In this document: positions 1 through 10,968 of the stretch, piece by piece
How the letters are laid out: every line of letters begins with the position of its first letter
Position numbering within the stretch: the stretch's first letter is position 1
Source: Mesodorylaimus sp. YZB2_4
Lineage: Eukaryota > Nematoda > Enoplea > Dorylaimida > Dorylaimidae
DNA length: 64,000 nucleotides
Direction: 5' to 3'
NCBI GenBank assembly: GCA_030248295.1
Contig: JASANH010001722.1
Coordinates: forward strand, 372,001-436,000
Notes under the pieces: model-generated
Told to the model about the DNA's origin: nothing
Databases searched by the model: none
Seen by the model: the letters and a program-made list of their open reading frames with translations, nothing else
Made by a program: the position numbers and the translations under genes

Positions 1-1199
1 ACGATAAACAACATATGTTCTTGGGTGGCATGCAGGACAAGAAAATCATTCAGGTGAGGTGGCTTATGTATGCATGCATAGCAAGTACTTGGGATGCGGG
101 GCCTATTGCATTTGAAGGCGCAGATTAAAGCAAGGATGTTGTAATGATGCGTATGAGATCTGCGGTGTTTGAACTGCTGTGATCTAGGAATTCTAACAAA
201 AAAGGAAAAGAATCGCAGAGTCGCAAGCGATCAGTAAGGATCTTTTAGTGCAGCCGGGCTAATAGTGGGTGAAGCTGAGGTGGCTGTGTGCGATCTTTTG
301 TGGATCCTAGCATTACAGCATGTAATGATCAGCATTCCGAAACTGGTGGCGGCAGGATAATCCTAAGCCGCACGGATGCTGTAATGGTAGGATCCACAGA
401 AGATTACCTATACCCCCCTCTCAGTTTCGGATGTTGATCAATACATCGTTTGCTGATCAGTCATTACTGCGTCCGTGGCTAGATGCAGGGACTCTACCCA
501 CCCCTCAGTTTTGGATGCTGCTTATTACAGCATCCCTGCTGTATTGCTAGGATCCACAGCAGATTTGTTTGTGGGAAATGAGGTTCGTCGTGTGGGAATA
601 GATGCAGGGATGCTGCTCAATGATTGATTAGCAGTAGGCATGTGACGTACTGGCTCGGCTGAGCGTACTTGTGGCCTAATAACATTCGATCGATGGCAGT
701 CGTGAATGCACCAAATCCGTCTGGTCGCCACTTTCAGGCGATTTTTGTCGATATTCTTAGCGATACTGTAAGTTGGTGTCAGCGATGATTTTGTAAAGCA
801 AAATCTGTTTTATGAAACTGACTCGGCTTTGAAGGCTTGATTTTGTTTTTTAAGTTTCCCACGAAGATTTTTCGCAAAGTTTTGAAGAAGCAAAGTGAAA
901 AGAACTTTGCTTTAAAAACATCACTTCGCATCAATTTCACTTTGAAAGTCGAATGCAAGCAGTAAAAGAGAACAGAGACATTCACTTGATGGCGGACTTT
1001 TTTCTCTACAAAATTTTCGCTGACATGAACTGACGTTAGCGCTGAAGATTTCGAGAAAAAACTGCCTTAAAGCGGTGATGACGAAAAAAATGCATTTCGA
1101 CGGGTGTGTGCGCGCACCTGACTTTGATTATGCTTTATCAGGGCTTTATTCGATTTGCGACTCGTGATCAGGGTTTATTGAATTTTCTTTTCTCTTCAG
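1..1199. other. Non-coding region left of the CDC40 exons
   Basis: I find no convincing exon here. Positions 299-560 carry an inverted-repeat cluster, listed separately. From about 833 onward the sequence is duplicated in inverted orientation at 5096-5790. It contains the short palindrome AAAGTGAAAAGAACTTT near 893-912. The stretch just before 1200 is the 3' end of a CDC40 intron, with a pyrimidine-rich tract and CAG. Earlier CDC40 exons must lie left of the window or are hidden by insertions. Confidence 0.6.
299..560. repeat. Palindromic repeat cluster (GGATCC hairpin plus extra half)
   Basis: The segment at 299-322 and the segment at 375-402 are near-perfect reverse complements, both built on TGTGGATCCTA.CATTACAGCAT. 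They make a long hairpin with a loop of about 50 bases. A third half-copy, in the orientation of the second arm, lies at 528-560. The layout suggests a small foldback element or MITE with a nested or partial second copy. I see no coding capacity. Confidence 0.6.
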
Positions 1200-2344
1200 T
1201 GGGATTTACGTTCTGGCGAGATTGCGCAAGAATACGATCGACATATGGGCGCTGTTAACACAATCACGTTTTTCGATAGTAATCGCCGTTTTTGTTCGAC
1301 ATCGGACGATAAATCGATGAGAATTTGGGAATGGTATGTCATTGAGCAGGTTTGAGGAAAAATGCCACTCTGGAATCGATGCCAAAATATTGAAGAAAGA
1401 GTGTGATATTCAGAGATTCAGCACCCGCCGAAATTTTGGAACGTCATCTCAGTAATTAGAAGTCGAAATTTTCATTTCCTCAATGCAATCCAGAATTTTT
1501 ATTTTTTTGCGTTGTGTTGGAGGTCCAGAATTTTACGTTTCAATATGCATGGGTGCTGAATCTAAACCTAATTTAGTTTTTTCAATATTCTCACATCGAT
1601 TCTAGAGTGTACTTCGTCCATTGAGTAGGTAGAAAAAAAAAGATTTACTGAGGGCCCTGAAGTTTCTTTGTAATTTGGTCAAGTGCCGCCTTCCCAGGCC
1701 TGGGCGGGGGGTGGGGGCGGTTAGAGTTTTTGAAAAATCAAGTTCGAATTGGGGACAAATTTTATGGGTTTCTCTCCCACGATACGATTGGCAATTGTTA
1801 TCAAATTTTTTCAGGGAAATTCCAGTTGATACTAAACTGATCCAGGATCCTGGCATGCATTCGATGCCTTACGTTGCAATGGCGCCTAATCGTGAGTTTG
1901 TTTTTTGTTGGGTGATTTAACTGGGTTTGAATGTTACATTTGAAAATGCGGTTTGCTTTCAGAAAGATGGGTCGCTGCGCAGTCAATGGACAATAAAATT
2001 TGTATTTTTCAAATAATCGATGAGAAAATTCGTTTAAGTCGAAAGAAAACGTTTCGAGGTCATATGGTTTCTGGATATGCGTGCGGTGTGGATTTTTCGC
2101 CAGATATGAGGTAGGAAAGCGGTGTAAAAATTCCAATTTGTTTGTGATAAAATGAGTTTTTCTAAGCTTTCTGGCATCTGGTGACGCGGATGGGAAAGCG
2201 GTGATTTGGGATTGGAAAACGCATCGAATGATGGCGAAATGGAAAGCGCACGACAACGTTTGCATTGGTGTTTTGTGGCATCCTCACGAAACGAGCAAAC
2301 TCGCCACGTGCGGGTGGGATGGGGCGATTAAGTTGTGGGATTAG
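1200..2344 (+). CDS. CDC40: CDC40 / PRP17 splicing factor, C-terminal WD40 part (partial)
   Basis: Four exons join cleanly: 1200-1333, 1815-1891, 1963-2110 and 2167-2344 (TAG). They encode the last part of the WD40 propeller of the second-step pre-mRNA splicing factor CDC40/PRP17, which acts in the nucleus in the catalytic spliceosome. Diagnostic stretches are [50 protein letters not shown] and [20 protein letters not shown], all close to animal CDC40. The gene ends at the expected final WD dipeptide. All introns are GT..AG (481, 71 and 56 bp) and all phases agree. The N-terminal half and earlier repeats are not in the window. The first exon has a decayed inverted copy at 5271-5404. I know no other family with this run of motifs. 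Confidence 0.95.
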
Positions 2345-2614
2345 GCTGCTTCAGAGAGAGGGGGGTTGAAATTTGTTTGTGCATGTTGTAGTTCGGAACT
2401 GTTTTTTTTTTTAAATGATCGGGAAATTTGAATATTCGCGAGTATTACAGTGTTGAGTAAATCATTTTGTATGATGGTGTGTTTGGTGAAGATTTTTTGC
2501 GATTTCGCATATGATGCTTAAAAATTTGTGACTTTTGATTATGCTGAAATTTTTTGTGATGATTTTAGGTAAAAATTGAATTGATTTGATAGATTTTTTG
2601 GAAAGGACGGCAAT

Positions 2615-4543
2615 ATGGTTTGCGAAAAGTGTGAGTATATGAGACTATTTGATGCGGAATTAATTGGTGCAGCTGGCGGACAATTTTAGGTGAGAAAAAG
2701 TTGAGTAAAGTTGTTACGCCGGATCCGTGGAAGCAAGGAGCACGCAATACGACAGAAGGTGGTGGAAGAAAAATTGGCGAGAATAAGGCGTTGACCATGA
2801 AAAAGAATCGGTAAATTATTGGGTGCTTTGCAAGAGCGACTGAGGGTGCTGATTGGTATAGTCATAGTAGCAACAGGGGGTGTGGAGGACCTGAAACTTG
2901 ATGGGTGAGGGAAAGTGAGTGCCGAATGGAGGTCACCTCAAAGAGGGACCGCGTCAGGAAGTAGCCGTTTCGGACTGGTGCTGTTAATAAGCCATGTTAG
3001 GTGAGGATTGGGATAAAGCTGTGCTAGAAAGAGTGTCTGCGTAGGATTTGGGATTGAGTTAGATGGGATATGATCACCACTACGCTCAATGTGTTAGAGA
3101 TCTCGCGAACGAGGGGCCTTATCATAAGTGTTGCATTGCGGGAGCGAGCGTTTATCAGGTCTGTGTGTAACCCTTGTGCCTGGTAGGCCATGGCGAGTGG
3201 GAGAGAGTGATCGATACTCTCCCCTGGCTGGGAGACGTCAACGCCTTGGGTTGATGTTTCAGCCGTAGGTATAGTCGCAAGACTATCCTGCTCCAGTCGG
3301 GGTTTTTGTCCCGCCGACTTCGGTCGGCCGCCTCCCTCCTACGCCTGCCAGGCTTGGTTACATGTGTCTAAGAATTGTGTAGTCGAAAGGCCCGTACGTA
3401 AGCCCCGTTATAAGACCGTGGTAGCTGGAGGGACCATGCAATAAGTGACCAATCGGCCACTGTGTCACAAAGAGGCTGAGGCTGTGCATTGAACGTCTTC
3501 TAAATAGGAACGTTTTTCGGAAATTTTATGAAGGACTGCATTGTTGTGTAGATGTGTCAAAGATCAGCTAACAATCAGTACTTGACTAAGCAGCAAGTTA
3601 CTCTCACGTTGAGTCTTTAGCTTCTGGCGAGCGGGTTATTGACAGTGTTGAATGTGTCATACATGCTAGCATGTCGGGGTCAGGCTTCACGTGTTCGTAT
3701 GTCTAGGTGCTCTACAGTACTAATTGATTACAGGGAAAGTGGACGGAAAATAACACAGGTTTTAAAACTGGCAGTGTTTCTCTCAGTTGGCGTGATATCT
3801 CGAGGACTGGCGTGGAAAACATTGGCTGAAGAGACATGAACCTGATGAACCTAGGCTATTATAACCTATCATCACTTCCCTGATTTCTATACTGAGTGTA
3901 TGAGGTCCTTCCTTCCTCTTTAGAAGACGTTCAATGCACAGCCTCAGCCTCTTTGTGACACAGTGGCCGATTGGTCACTTATGGCATGGTCCCTCCAGCT
4001 ACCACGCTCTTATATCAAGGCTTACGTACGACCCTATATACTACACAATTTTTTCTTAGACACACCTTTTCTACTGCAAATATATATCTCTGACTGACTC
4101 AACTTGTCAGTGAAGGCGGAGATGACGGTGGCGTGTTATAACAATCATTGTTCAGAGCAGACTGATGCGAACGCGTTGAACTGAAAGAGCCATTGGACTG
4201 AATGTAGCCATCCAGGCGAGCAAGCTTTAGTAGGAATATGGAGATTCTCTGTTTTTTCGCTGTGAAGCAGTTTGTTCTGAGCAGTTCATTGAGGATGTCT
4301 TTTCTGTTTGCCTTGTACACTGCCCTGGTCGGCTTGGTTTTTCGATAATGCGATAATTAATACTCGTAATTTAGGTTCACGCCATACAAAGATAACCAGT
4401 TCCACAATTGTCGTATTTGCAAATCTATTGTTCATCAAGCAGGCTCACATTATTGTCAAGGATGTGCATATAAGAAAGGGATATGCGCCATGTGTGGAGT
4501 GAAGATGTTGGATACAAAGAACTACCAGCAAAGTGCTGTGTAA
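2615..4543 (+). CDS. CRIPT: CRIPT, cysteine-rich PDZ-binding protein
   Basis: Three exons, 2615-2630, 2690-2810 and 4375-4543 (TAA), give a complete protein of about 101 residues, the usual CRIPT length. It begins MVCEKCEKKL and has the family motifs TPDPWKQGARNTTEGGGRK, CRICKS, GSHYCQGCAYKKGICAMCG and LDTKNY. The CXXC pairs (CEKC, CRIC, CQGC, CAMC) should bind zinc. CRIPT binds the third PDZ domain of PSD-95-type scaffolds through its C-terminus and is also found with the minor spliceosome. The tail here ends S-A-V, still a class I PDZ ligand. The second intron is 1564 bp, unusually long for this window, and holds the structured repeat at 3181-3345 and a foldback element. The gene starts only about 270 bp after CDC40, on the same strand. 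Confidence 0.95.
3181..3345 (-). repeat. Structured dispersed repeat, copy A (in CRIPT intron 2)
   Basis: This segment is the reverse complement of the repeats at 50943-51110 and 51490-51655, and is related to 62483-62590. The core at 3221-3302 can fold as a three-way junction. The closing helix is CTGGGAG/CTCCAG plus CCCC/GGGG. One arm is GTCAAC/GTTGAT. The other arm is ATAGTC/GACTAT, capped by a GCAA tetraloop. A further hairpin, GCCGAC-TTCG-GTCGGC, follows at about 3313-3330. It is probably part of a retroelement or SINE. Confidence 0.65.
3364..4064. mobile_element. Foldback (long-TIR) element in CRIPT intron 2
   Basis: The left arm (about 3364-3510) and right arm (about 3916-4064) are inverted copies of about 145 bp, starting TGTGTCTAAGAA and ending TTCTTAGACACA. 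The arms share long identical stretches around CAGCCTCAGCCTCTTTGTG. The central 400 bp has no convincing ORF. It is a non-autonomous DNA element inserted into the CRIPT intron. The target duplication is not clear. Confidence 0.8.
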
Positions 4544-5095
4544 AAGTTGAGAATTAGTACTTGAAGTTTCATGGGACTAACTGTAACTTATGTGTACTCT
4601 GGTTCGCGGTAGGGCGTGGTCCTGAATGGCTTGGTTGGAACACAGGTGTGCGCATATACATAGATCACTGTATTTATGGATTCTTAATTGGGTGTAAGTG
4701 TAATACGCACGTCCAGTATTTAATTATTATATTGTTTCCCGAAATGCTCGCAATACGAAAGTCGTATCGTAATGGAATCCTAGCTGGTCGTGAGCTGAAG
4801 GCAGCTAATCTTGAATATTGGTCATGACGAAGGATCATGTAGAACCATGCAGTGTCGACCACAGGCGATAACTCAACGAGCTTATAGCAGTTGCTCAGTC
4901 AGAAAGACCAATCAGGTCACAGAGGTTTGTAAGAAATCGTATCACAAATTTCGGAATTGAGGACCATATCGGGAAAATAAGAAATTTGGGCGTGGGCTAT
5001 TTATGTACAATCTATCACATCTACGCTCATAACATACCCGGAGGTGAGCCAAAATAAGGTCGCATCAATGGACACGTACGACATGTTATGAATGG
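4544..5095. other. Intergenic, nothing recognised
   Basis: This is the stretch between the CRIPT stop codon and the inverted CDC40 copy. I see no supported exon and no clear repeat. Confidence 0.5.
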
Positions 5096-5790
5096 GGAGT
5101 TTTGTCACAATTTTGGGAAATATTTAGGAAATAAAAGTTTCGACTTATAATAACTGAGATAGCGTTCCAAAATTTTGGTGGGTTGAATCTCTGAATATCA
5201 CAGTCTTTCTTCAATATTCTGGCATCGATTCCAGAGTGCATTTTGTATTTAAACCTGCTCCATGACATACCATTCCCAAATTCTCATCGATTTATCGTCC
5301 GATGTCGAGCAAAAACTGCGAATACTATCGAAAAACGTAATTGTGTGAACAGCGCCCATATGTCGATCGTATTCTTGCGCTATCTCGCCGGAACGCAAAT
5401 CCTACTGTAGAAAAAACAATTCAATAAACCCTGATCACGAGTCGATTCCAGCCCGAGCTACAACCAGAAACACTATAATTTAATAAAGCATTATTAAAGT
5501 CAGGTGCGCACACACCCGTTGAAATGCATTTTTTCGTCATCACAGCTTTCAGGCAAGTTTTTCTCGAAATCTTCAGCGCTAACCTCAGTTCATGTCAGCG
5601 AAAATTTTATAGAGAAAAAAATCCGCCATCAAGTGAATGTCTCTGTTTTCTTTTACTGCTTGCATTCGACTTTCAAAGTGAAATTGATGCGAAGTGATGT
5701 TTTTTAAGCAAAGTTCTTTTCACTTTGCTTCTTCAAAACTTCGCGGAAAATCTTTGTGGGAAAACTTAAAAAAACAAAATCAAGCCTCCG
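5096..5790 (-). repeat. Inverted partial duplication of the CDC40 exon region
   Basis: On the minus strand this stretch matches about 833-1490 base for base over long runs. It includes the upstream intron, the exon and the start of the following intron. The two arms enclose the CDC40 3' end and the whole of CRIPT (about 3.6 kb). Homology stops abruptly near 5790 and 5096. Scattered substitutions and short indels show that it is an old duplication. Confidence 0.85.
5271..5404 (-). pseudogene. CDC40: CDC40 exon, decayed inverted copy
   Basis: This 134-base copy of the functional exon at 1200-1333 has the same length and the same donor (GTATGTC). The first codon after the acceptor is TAG (5402-5404) where the functional gene has TGG, so the expected WD40 tryptophan is a stop. 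Missense changes include N to H in the AVNTIT segment and changes in DSNRR. No other CDC40 exon is found beside it, so it cannot make a propeller. It is a duplicated exon fragment, not a gene. Confidence 0.85.
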
Positions 5791-6229
5791 TGCAAACGAT
5801 TGCATTTGCTTGGAAGGAGTCTCACTATGTCATCAATACATTGCTCGTGAAATTTAGTTGAAAAAACAACAGGTTCCTCAGGACAGGGACCGTTTCATAG
5901 GTTAATCGCTCAGTCTATTATTTTAGTTCTTCGATGAGCCCTAGCCATTGGGTAAGCACTTAATCAAGGGCTAGGATTTGCTATGGGCGCCACAATTGCG
6001 GTATTTCCACACTTTATGCCATTCCCGGTGACTGTCCTGATTTTTTTGTTGATTTGATCATCCATAGGACTAGAATATTTATGGAATACCATAATACAAG
6101 CGTCGGCCAATAGGACGAAAACTGTTCCATAACAACGATTAAAAAAGGGAATAGCAAATGTTAAAATATGAAATGAAACATGAGGCTATTGATTTATAAG
6201 CATCAAAAATTTATTGATGAATATTCAAT
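5791..6229. other. Intergenic, nothing recognised
   Basis: AT-rich sequence between the CDC40 copy and the receptor pseudogene. I found no exon or repeat that I can support. Confidence 0.45.
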
Positions 6230-6910
6230 ATGAAAAGAATCATATCTCTAATTTTTTCAAGTCCATGCTGATCTTTATCACTGATTATCATTTCGATGAC
6301 TTTGATTCTGTGGCTTTTAAACTTAAATAATCATAATTAATAATCATTCCAAACGTATTACCCACAAACCTTGTTCATCAACCAGGCCGTTATAAAAAAC
6401 ACTATCGTATGTGATTTTAAAACAATATATGAGTCCCGCTAGTGACAAGAATCGGGGTCACGAGGCAACATATTGTAACAATTATCTGATGACGAGATTG
6501 GTTTAAACTTTTGTACCGAATTGGATATGTTAGAGCAAAAAGACGGTCTGCTGCCATCGCAAAAGAACATAATAAAGAACTAATAATTATATGCACGTTT
6601 GCAAAGGCACCAATGTTAAAAGTTTAATACATAAGCCATCATTTTTTCTAAAACCAGTCTGAACCAGTTATAAAAACACCAGAAAACCAATGTAGTCCGA
6701 ATATAAATAAACCAAAAATTGAGACTTCTAAGTTTTACTTATTGTTAATAAAACTTGATGAATGTATGTTCGTTCAGTTTTGGATCTGACATAAAAGGCA
6801 ATAAGTAAAATTGAATTAGCTTTAAGACCAGCCACGAAATAATGAGGCAGGAGAGTATGGTAAACGAAGGAATATATTTTGGGTGCCAAGGACCTCAATA
6901 TCGTTATTAA
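6230..6910 (-). pseudogene. Rhodopsin-type GPCR, ruined paralog
   Basis: The plus-strand text at 6500-6900 aligns in order with 12600-13080, the receptor gene further right. It covers the segments for the N-terminus, TM1, TM2 and the TM3 region. On the minus strand TM2 still reads QVLLTISKT and then hits an in-frame TAG (6728-6730). Reading continues in the same frame into a segment ending YIG, as in the paralog. Several other stops and indels are present, and the 3' part (below about 6500) is barely recognisable. It lies in the same orientation as the better copy, about 6 kb away, which suggests an old tandem duplication. It is useful because it shows the ancestral reading frame across TM2. 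Confidence 0.75.
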
Positions 6911-8082
6911 GATTGCAGTTCATATCTACTAATCGTGAGCTGAGTACAGCTTAGAAGTGGGGACCAGAGCCAGTTAATGATAGCCAGTTTTGATGTGGTG
7001 GCAGTCGTTGTGTTGGAAATGTGCTTGCAAGTAATGTATAGGAACCGCAATTCAGAGAACAAGTGTTAATTTAAATGAAATTTGGCACGAAAATATGAAA
7101 CATTGGTAAGTGAGTCGAAAGAGTAGGTAAGTTGTTGCTAAAATCAAAGCCGTGTGCCCTCTTGCATTCTGTGTTGACTTATTCCTATAGAAAAACGCTA
7201 AAATTATAGCCGAAGGGACATTCAACAAGTGGTGGTCTCCCTCTATTGTAAGCTTTGTACTGTTAAAATCCCGAGGCGACAAGTAGAAAATGAATGTAAG
7301 TGCAAAAACGAAAGACTATCTACCGTTCCACCATGAAATCCTCGAGATTGGTCGGCCATGGCGAGAGGGAGTGGCTTGTGTACAGTCATGTCGTATACTC
7401 GCCTAAAGCTGGAAGTATAGTTTGATGCGATGCGACGTTTTTGGCACCTTTTTACATTTTCAGTTGACTCAAAAGTTCCGCATCGCATCGAACTATACTT
7501 TGGGCTTGAGAGGCTTAGCTAGTAGGGTGCAAGTAAATGCGTATCCGCTATGATTATTTTCGACAAAATCTGCTAGCAAAGGGGGGTGCTCGATGAAAAG
7601 TTTAAATCCTGTAGTGAAGCCATCTAATAATTTCCTGTTTCTTGGAATCGAAGACAATGCCCATGGACACATAGGCAAATGCGACTAAAGTAAGCATTGA
7701 GGACTCAAAATTCCTTTTTGCGGTGCTTATTAGAGCTCTTCTGCCTTTTTTGACAGGCAATGAAGGATGACAGGTCTACTATGGTGGGTAATATAATCAA
7801 ACTTGGTCTGTTTGTCGATAGGAAATACCATCAATTTTATCCGCCCACCACTGGCGACATGGCGAAATTGTGTGAATCACGCTGAAAAATTCGACCGCAC
7901 GATATAGCTATGGTTAAAAGAGCAATTCTCATTAGTGATCTGTTGCTCTCATTTTTTATGAAAGCTTTATTAGGTTTTCTATCGATCGCAGTTTTTGGAC
8001 GATTAAACAACCGATACACTCATGATATGTTCAGGTTGTTAATAGTTTGGATCAATGGGATTTTAAAAAGTGCTTATGAACC
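6911..8082. other. Intergenic with one palindrome, otherwise nothing recognised
   Basis: No supported exon. The only clear structure is the palindrome at 7409-7501, listed separately. Confidence 0.45.
7409..7501. repeat. Short palindromic element
   Basis: AGTATAGTTTGATGCGATGC at the left and GCATCGCATCGAACTATACT at the right are inverted copies of each other around a spacer of about 45 bases. This is the form of a very small MITE or a foldback relic. I saw no second copy in the window. Confidence 0.6.
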
Positions 8083-8447
8083 ATCATCGACCGATCCGAC
8101 CTTTGGCCTGGATCCCAATCTGATCCGGCTGATCCGCTTCAAAAAATAGAAGATATATGGGGATGACGCGTTTGGCACTCCGGCCTCACCAACTCGCCAT
8201 GGTTCCTCGTTGTCACTCTCTCGTAGCCCTTTGTAAAGGACATAAGAGAGCTAACTAAAGCACCTAAAGCGGGATTAAATGCTGATTTGAGTGAAAGAAC
8301 GGAATTTTCTCGTTATAGTTTGTCACATTTTATTATTTTCTAGCAGATAAAGCGCAAAAAAATATTAGTTGGCGATCCGGCTAATCCAGCAGCTGGATCG
8401 GATCGGGAACCAATCCACCCCTCGGATTGGGCGGATCGGTCGATGCT
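8083..8447. mobile_element. MITE with CATCGACCGATCCG termini
   Basis: The left end (CATCGACCGATCCGACC) and right end (GGATCGGTCGATG) are inverted repeats. Further imperfect pairing inside is built on GGATC/GATCC words. The inner 250 bp is AT-rich and non-coding. A 38-base piece resembling the left terminus sits as an insertion at 32765-32802 in one copy of the 1.8-kb inverted repeat. Confidence 0.65.
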
Positions 8448-8477
8448 GGCTCCGAAAGCATCCTATCGCATCATTAA

Positions 8478-8607
8478 AGCGCATTTATGGTCGACAAAAT
8501 TTCTACACCTACCCCTAGGGTAGGAGTAATAGCATACGCTTAAGTATATGGCCACTACACCGACCCTAGGGGTAGGAGTAGAAATTTTGTCGACTATAAA
8601 TGCGCCT
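8478..8607. mobile_element. 130-bp palindromic MITE, PIF/Harbinger-like, copy 1
   Basis: The termini are AGGCGCATTTATAGTCGAC-type inverted repeats that extend through AAAATTTCTAC and CCTAGGG almost to the centre. The element is flanked by TAA at 8475-8477 and at 8608-8610, a 3-bp TWA target duplication as made by PIF/Harbinger transposases. The left end has lost one G (AGCGC against AGGCGC). A second copy lies at 59499-59630. Confidence 0.85.
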
Positions 8608-8610
8608 TAA

Positions 8611-10968
8611 GAGTCGCGTAAAATGGCATTGTGACGTAACGGTCCCGCGTGCCGCTTATGACATAAGAGCGGTCTTGGATGCTGACTCTAAAAATCGCAG
8701 GTAAATTGTTTAGTGGTTAGTCAAGAATTATGTATTTTTCTGGCGATTTCCAGAGAAAGAAGTTGGAACCGCTCTTATATCGTTAGTGAACTCTATTCAG
8801 TCTGTGCCTTGCGATCGTGCTGCATGCGATTGCGTGTGCGTATGGTTTGGGGGCAGCAATATTCATTAGACATAGCGTGCCTGACAAAGGTCTGTGCGTC
8901 CCCTTCATCCTGCAGAGGCACAAGTTGTAAGGCTGGCACTGAAGTTTGGTGCTATCTGATGATTTGTATAATCTTTGTCGCTATAGCTCCTTGAATAGTG
9001 AATATCGGCACTGGAAACTGCGAAGCGGAGTGAGAGCCATCATTTTAGCGCAAGCTCCTAACTGCGCTCAGCCGGGCTTCCCTCCCACCTGTCGTAACGT
9101 TCTTGCACCTGAGCATCAATTCGTGCAACAGATTCAAATATTTGACTATCAGCCCCCTGATTATTCTATAGTTACAGAGCATTCTCACTTCGCTGATTTT
9201 TCTTTACTCCGAGAATGTGACTTGCTCTTAATAACTAAACCTTGTATACTAGTACTCTTCATCCTGACCCTGCCACGACTTTTGGCGCGGCAGGGTTAGG
9301 ATTGCGGTGGCGCTTACCAGCTTTTGGCTTATCTGGGGGGGGGGCCAGGACTTCTTAGGCTTTTTCGTAGGGGGAGGGTCACTAACTTTTGGCTCGTCCA
9401 GACGGGGGAGGGGGGTCAGAACATTTTTCAAAATTTTAACATTACAAAATTGACAAATTTTTAAAGCTAGAGGGGTGGTCACGGGATCTACCACCCTGTT
9501 TCGGATGACTGGAAGTGGATAACAAAAGATGCTTTTTCAGCCTGAATAATGTTTTGCTTAGGGAGGGATGGACGGCCGTTTTCAGTGGGCCAAGGTAAAA
9601 TGTATGAAGGGGTGTCAAAAACCGTCTGTTTTGGTGGACGTCCTTTTTGGTGGTGGTGGATGGCCCCTCCATAAACGCAAGAGGCAAGAGCAGGTGACCC
9701 AACCATGGATTTCATGGATTTCATGGATTTTGCTGTAGATAGATCTGTCCACTCGGTGCGCCTCGGCATGAGTCATCCACGTATTGGCGTGCAAGGCCAG
9801 CGAGGGTTTATGGCTCGCAAGCCAAGTTCCATTCATCACCGGGTATGGAACTCAGGACGAGCACTCACTCCCAAGCAATATGGAGAGACGAAATGCGAGC
9901 TGCTGCACCACTTGTCCGCGTTTGAATGATTTTGCATGGTGTATATTTCTCGCAATCGCAGTACGACTGCCTGTAGTGCAGGCCAGGGTGCAGCTACTGC
10001 AGCAGAGTTCATTGCGTCTGTACCACATCACAAACTAGCGAGGAAGAAGTTCGTCCATGTGACCCCTGGCCAGCCAAGCGGCCATTTTGTATTTTATGGT
10101 TTCAACTAAACTCTCACTCTAGACTTAGGCAAATAATAAGTCCCCCCCCATTGGTAGGAATCAAGCTGACGTGAGTCCATGACCTAGTCACTAAGCGAGC
10201 TAAGTGCAAGACACTGCAGGAAAAATTAGAACTCTTCCCTTTCCTTCCTGGGACTGACCTCCAGTACGAAACTGCCACACTTAAACTTGTGCCCCTGCAA
10301 AAAAACGGATGAAGATCAGAAAAATGAAGATCGCAGGCATAGAAATAAGAAAAACCCTTTAGAAAAAAATTTGAACTCTGAAGATGTTGGAGAAGTTTGT
10401 TGCCCTTCAATCCTCAGTACCTCGCATTGTTCATCGACTTTTGAGAGCTGCAGCAAAGCGTGCTGAACGGTTTGTCTCTTATCGGACAAACGATGCTAGA
10501 ATGCGACATTCACGATTTCAATTAGGGAACTTGTTCACGAGTGCCCACTGCGTAGATTGTAATTACATTCGCTTTATGACATCTTGTGCGCATGTTAAGC
10601 TTCATATAATCAGGCGGGCTTTACATCTTTGATTGCTCCCACCTTGTAGCAGCCAAAGATATAAAATTTCTCGTTGCATGGCCTCTGTTGGTCGGCGACT
10701 TCCTTGACTAAGGTTAGTCACTGCTGACTTTTGTGTTAGCACAGTCGTTGGAACGCAAATTTAAGTAGGACTTTGGCTAGTTCACCAACCACTAAGAGAG
10801 AGGCATGCTAGCTTCAGTTAGATAACTATTGTTGTAATGATATCTTCTGATATTGTTCTGGCGTTTTGAGAACTGAACGCTCGCGGGTCGTGAACCTAAG
10901 CTACTGACTGTGTGTCAAAAAACTTCTAAAATCTCGTCTGAATGCCGTTGTGTGCTTGACAGCATCAA
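8611..10968. other. Intergenic, low-complexity patches only
   Basis: No supported gene. There are G runs near 9336-9346 and 9400-9420. ATTTCATGG is repeated three times in tandem at about 9704-9730. The inferred reading frames here are scattered, have no motif and resemble no protein I know. Confidence 0.45.

Noticed and set aside
9249-9929. Several overlapping 75-117 codon ORFs on both strands
   Set aside because: They are shadows of one another over low-complexity G-rich sequence and the ATTTCATGG triplet repeat, with no splice signals or motifs.
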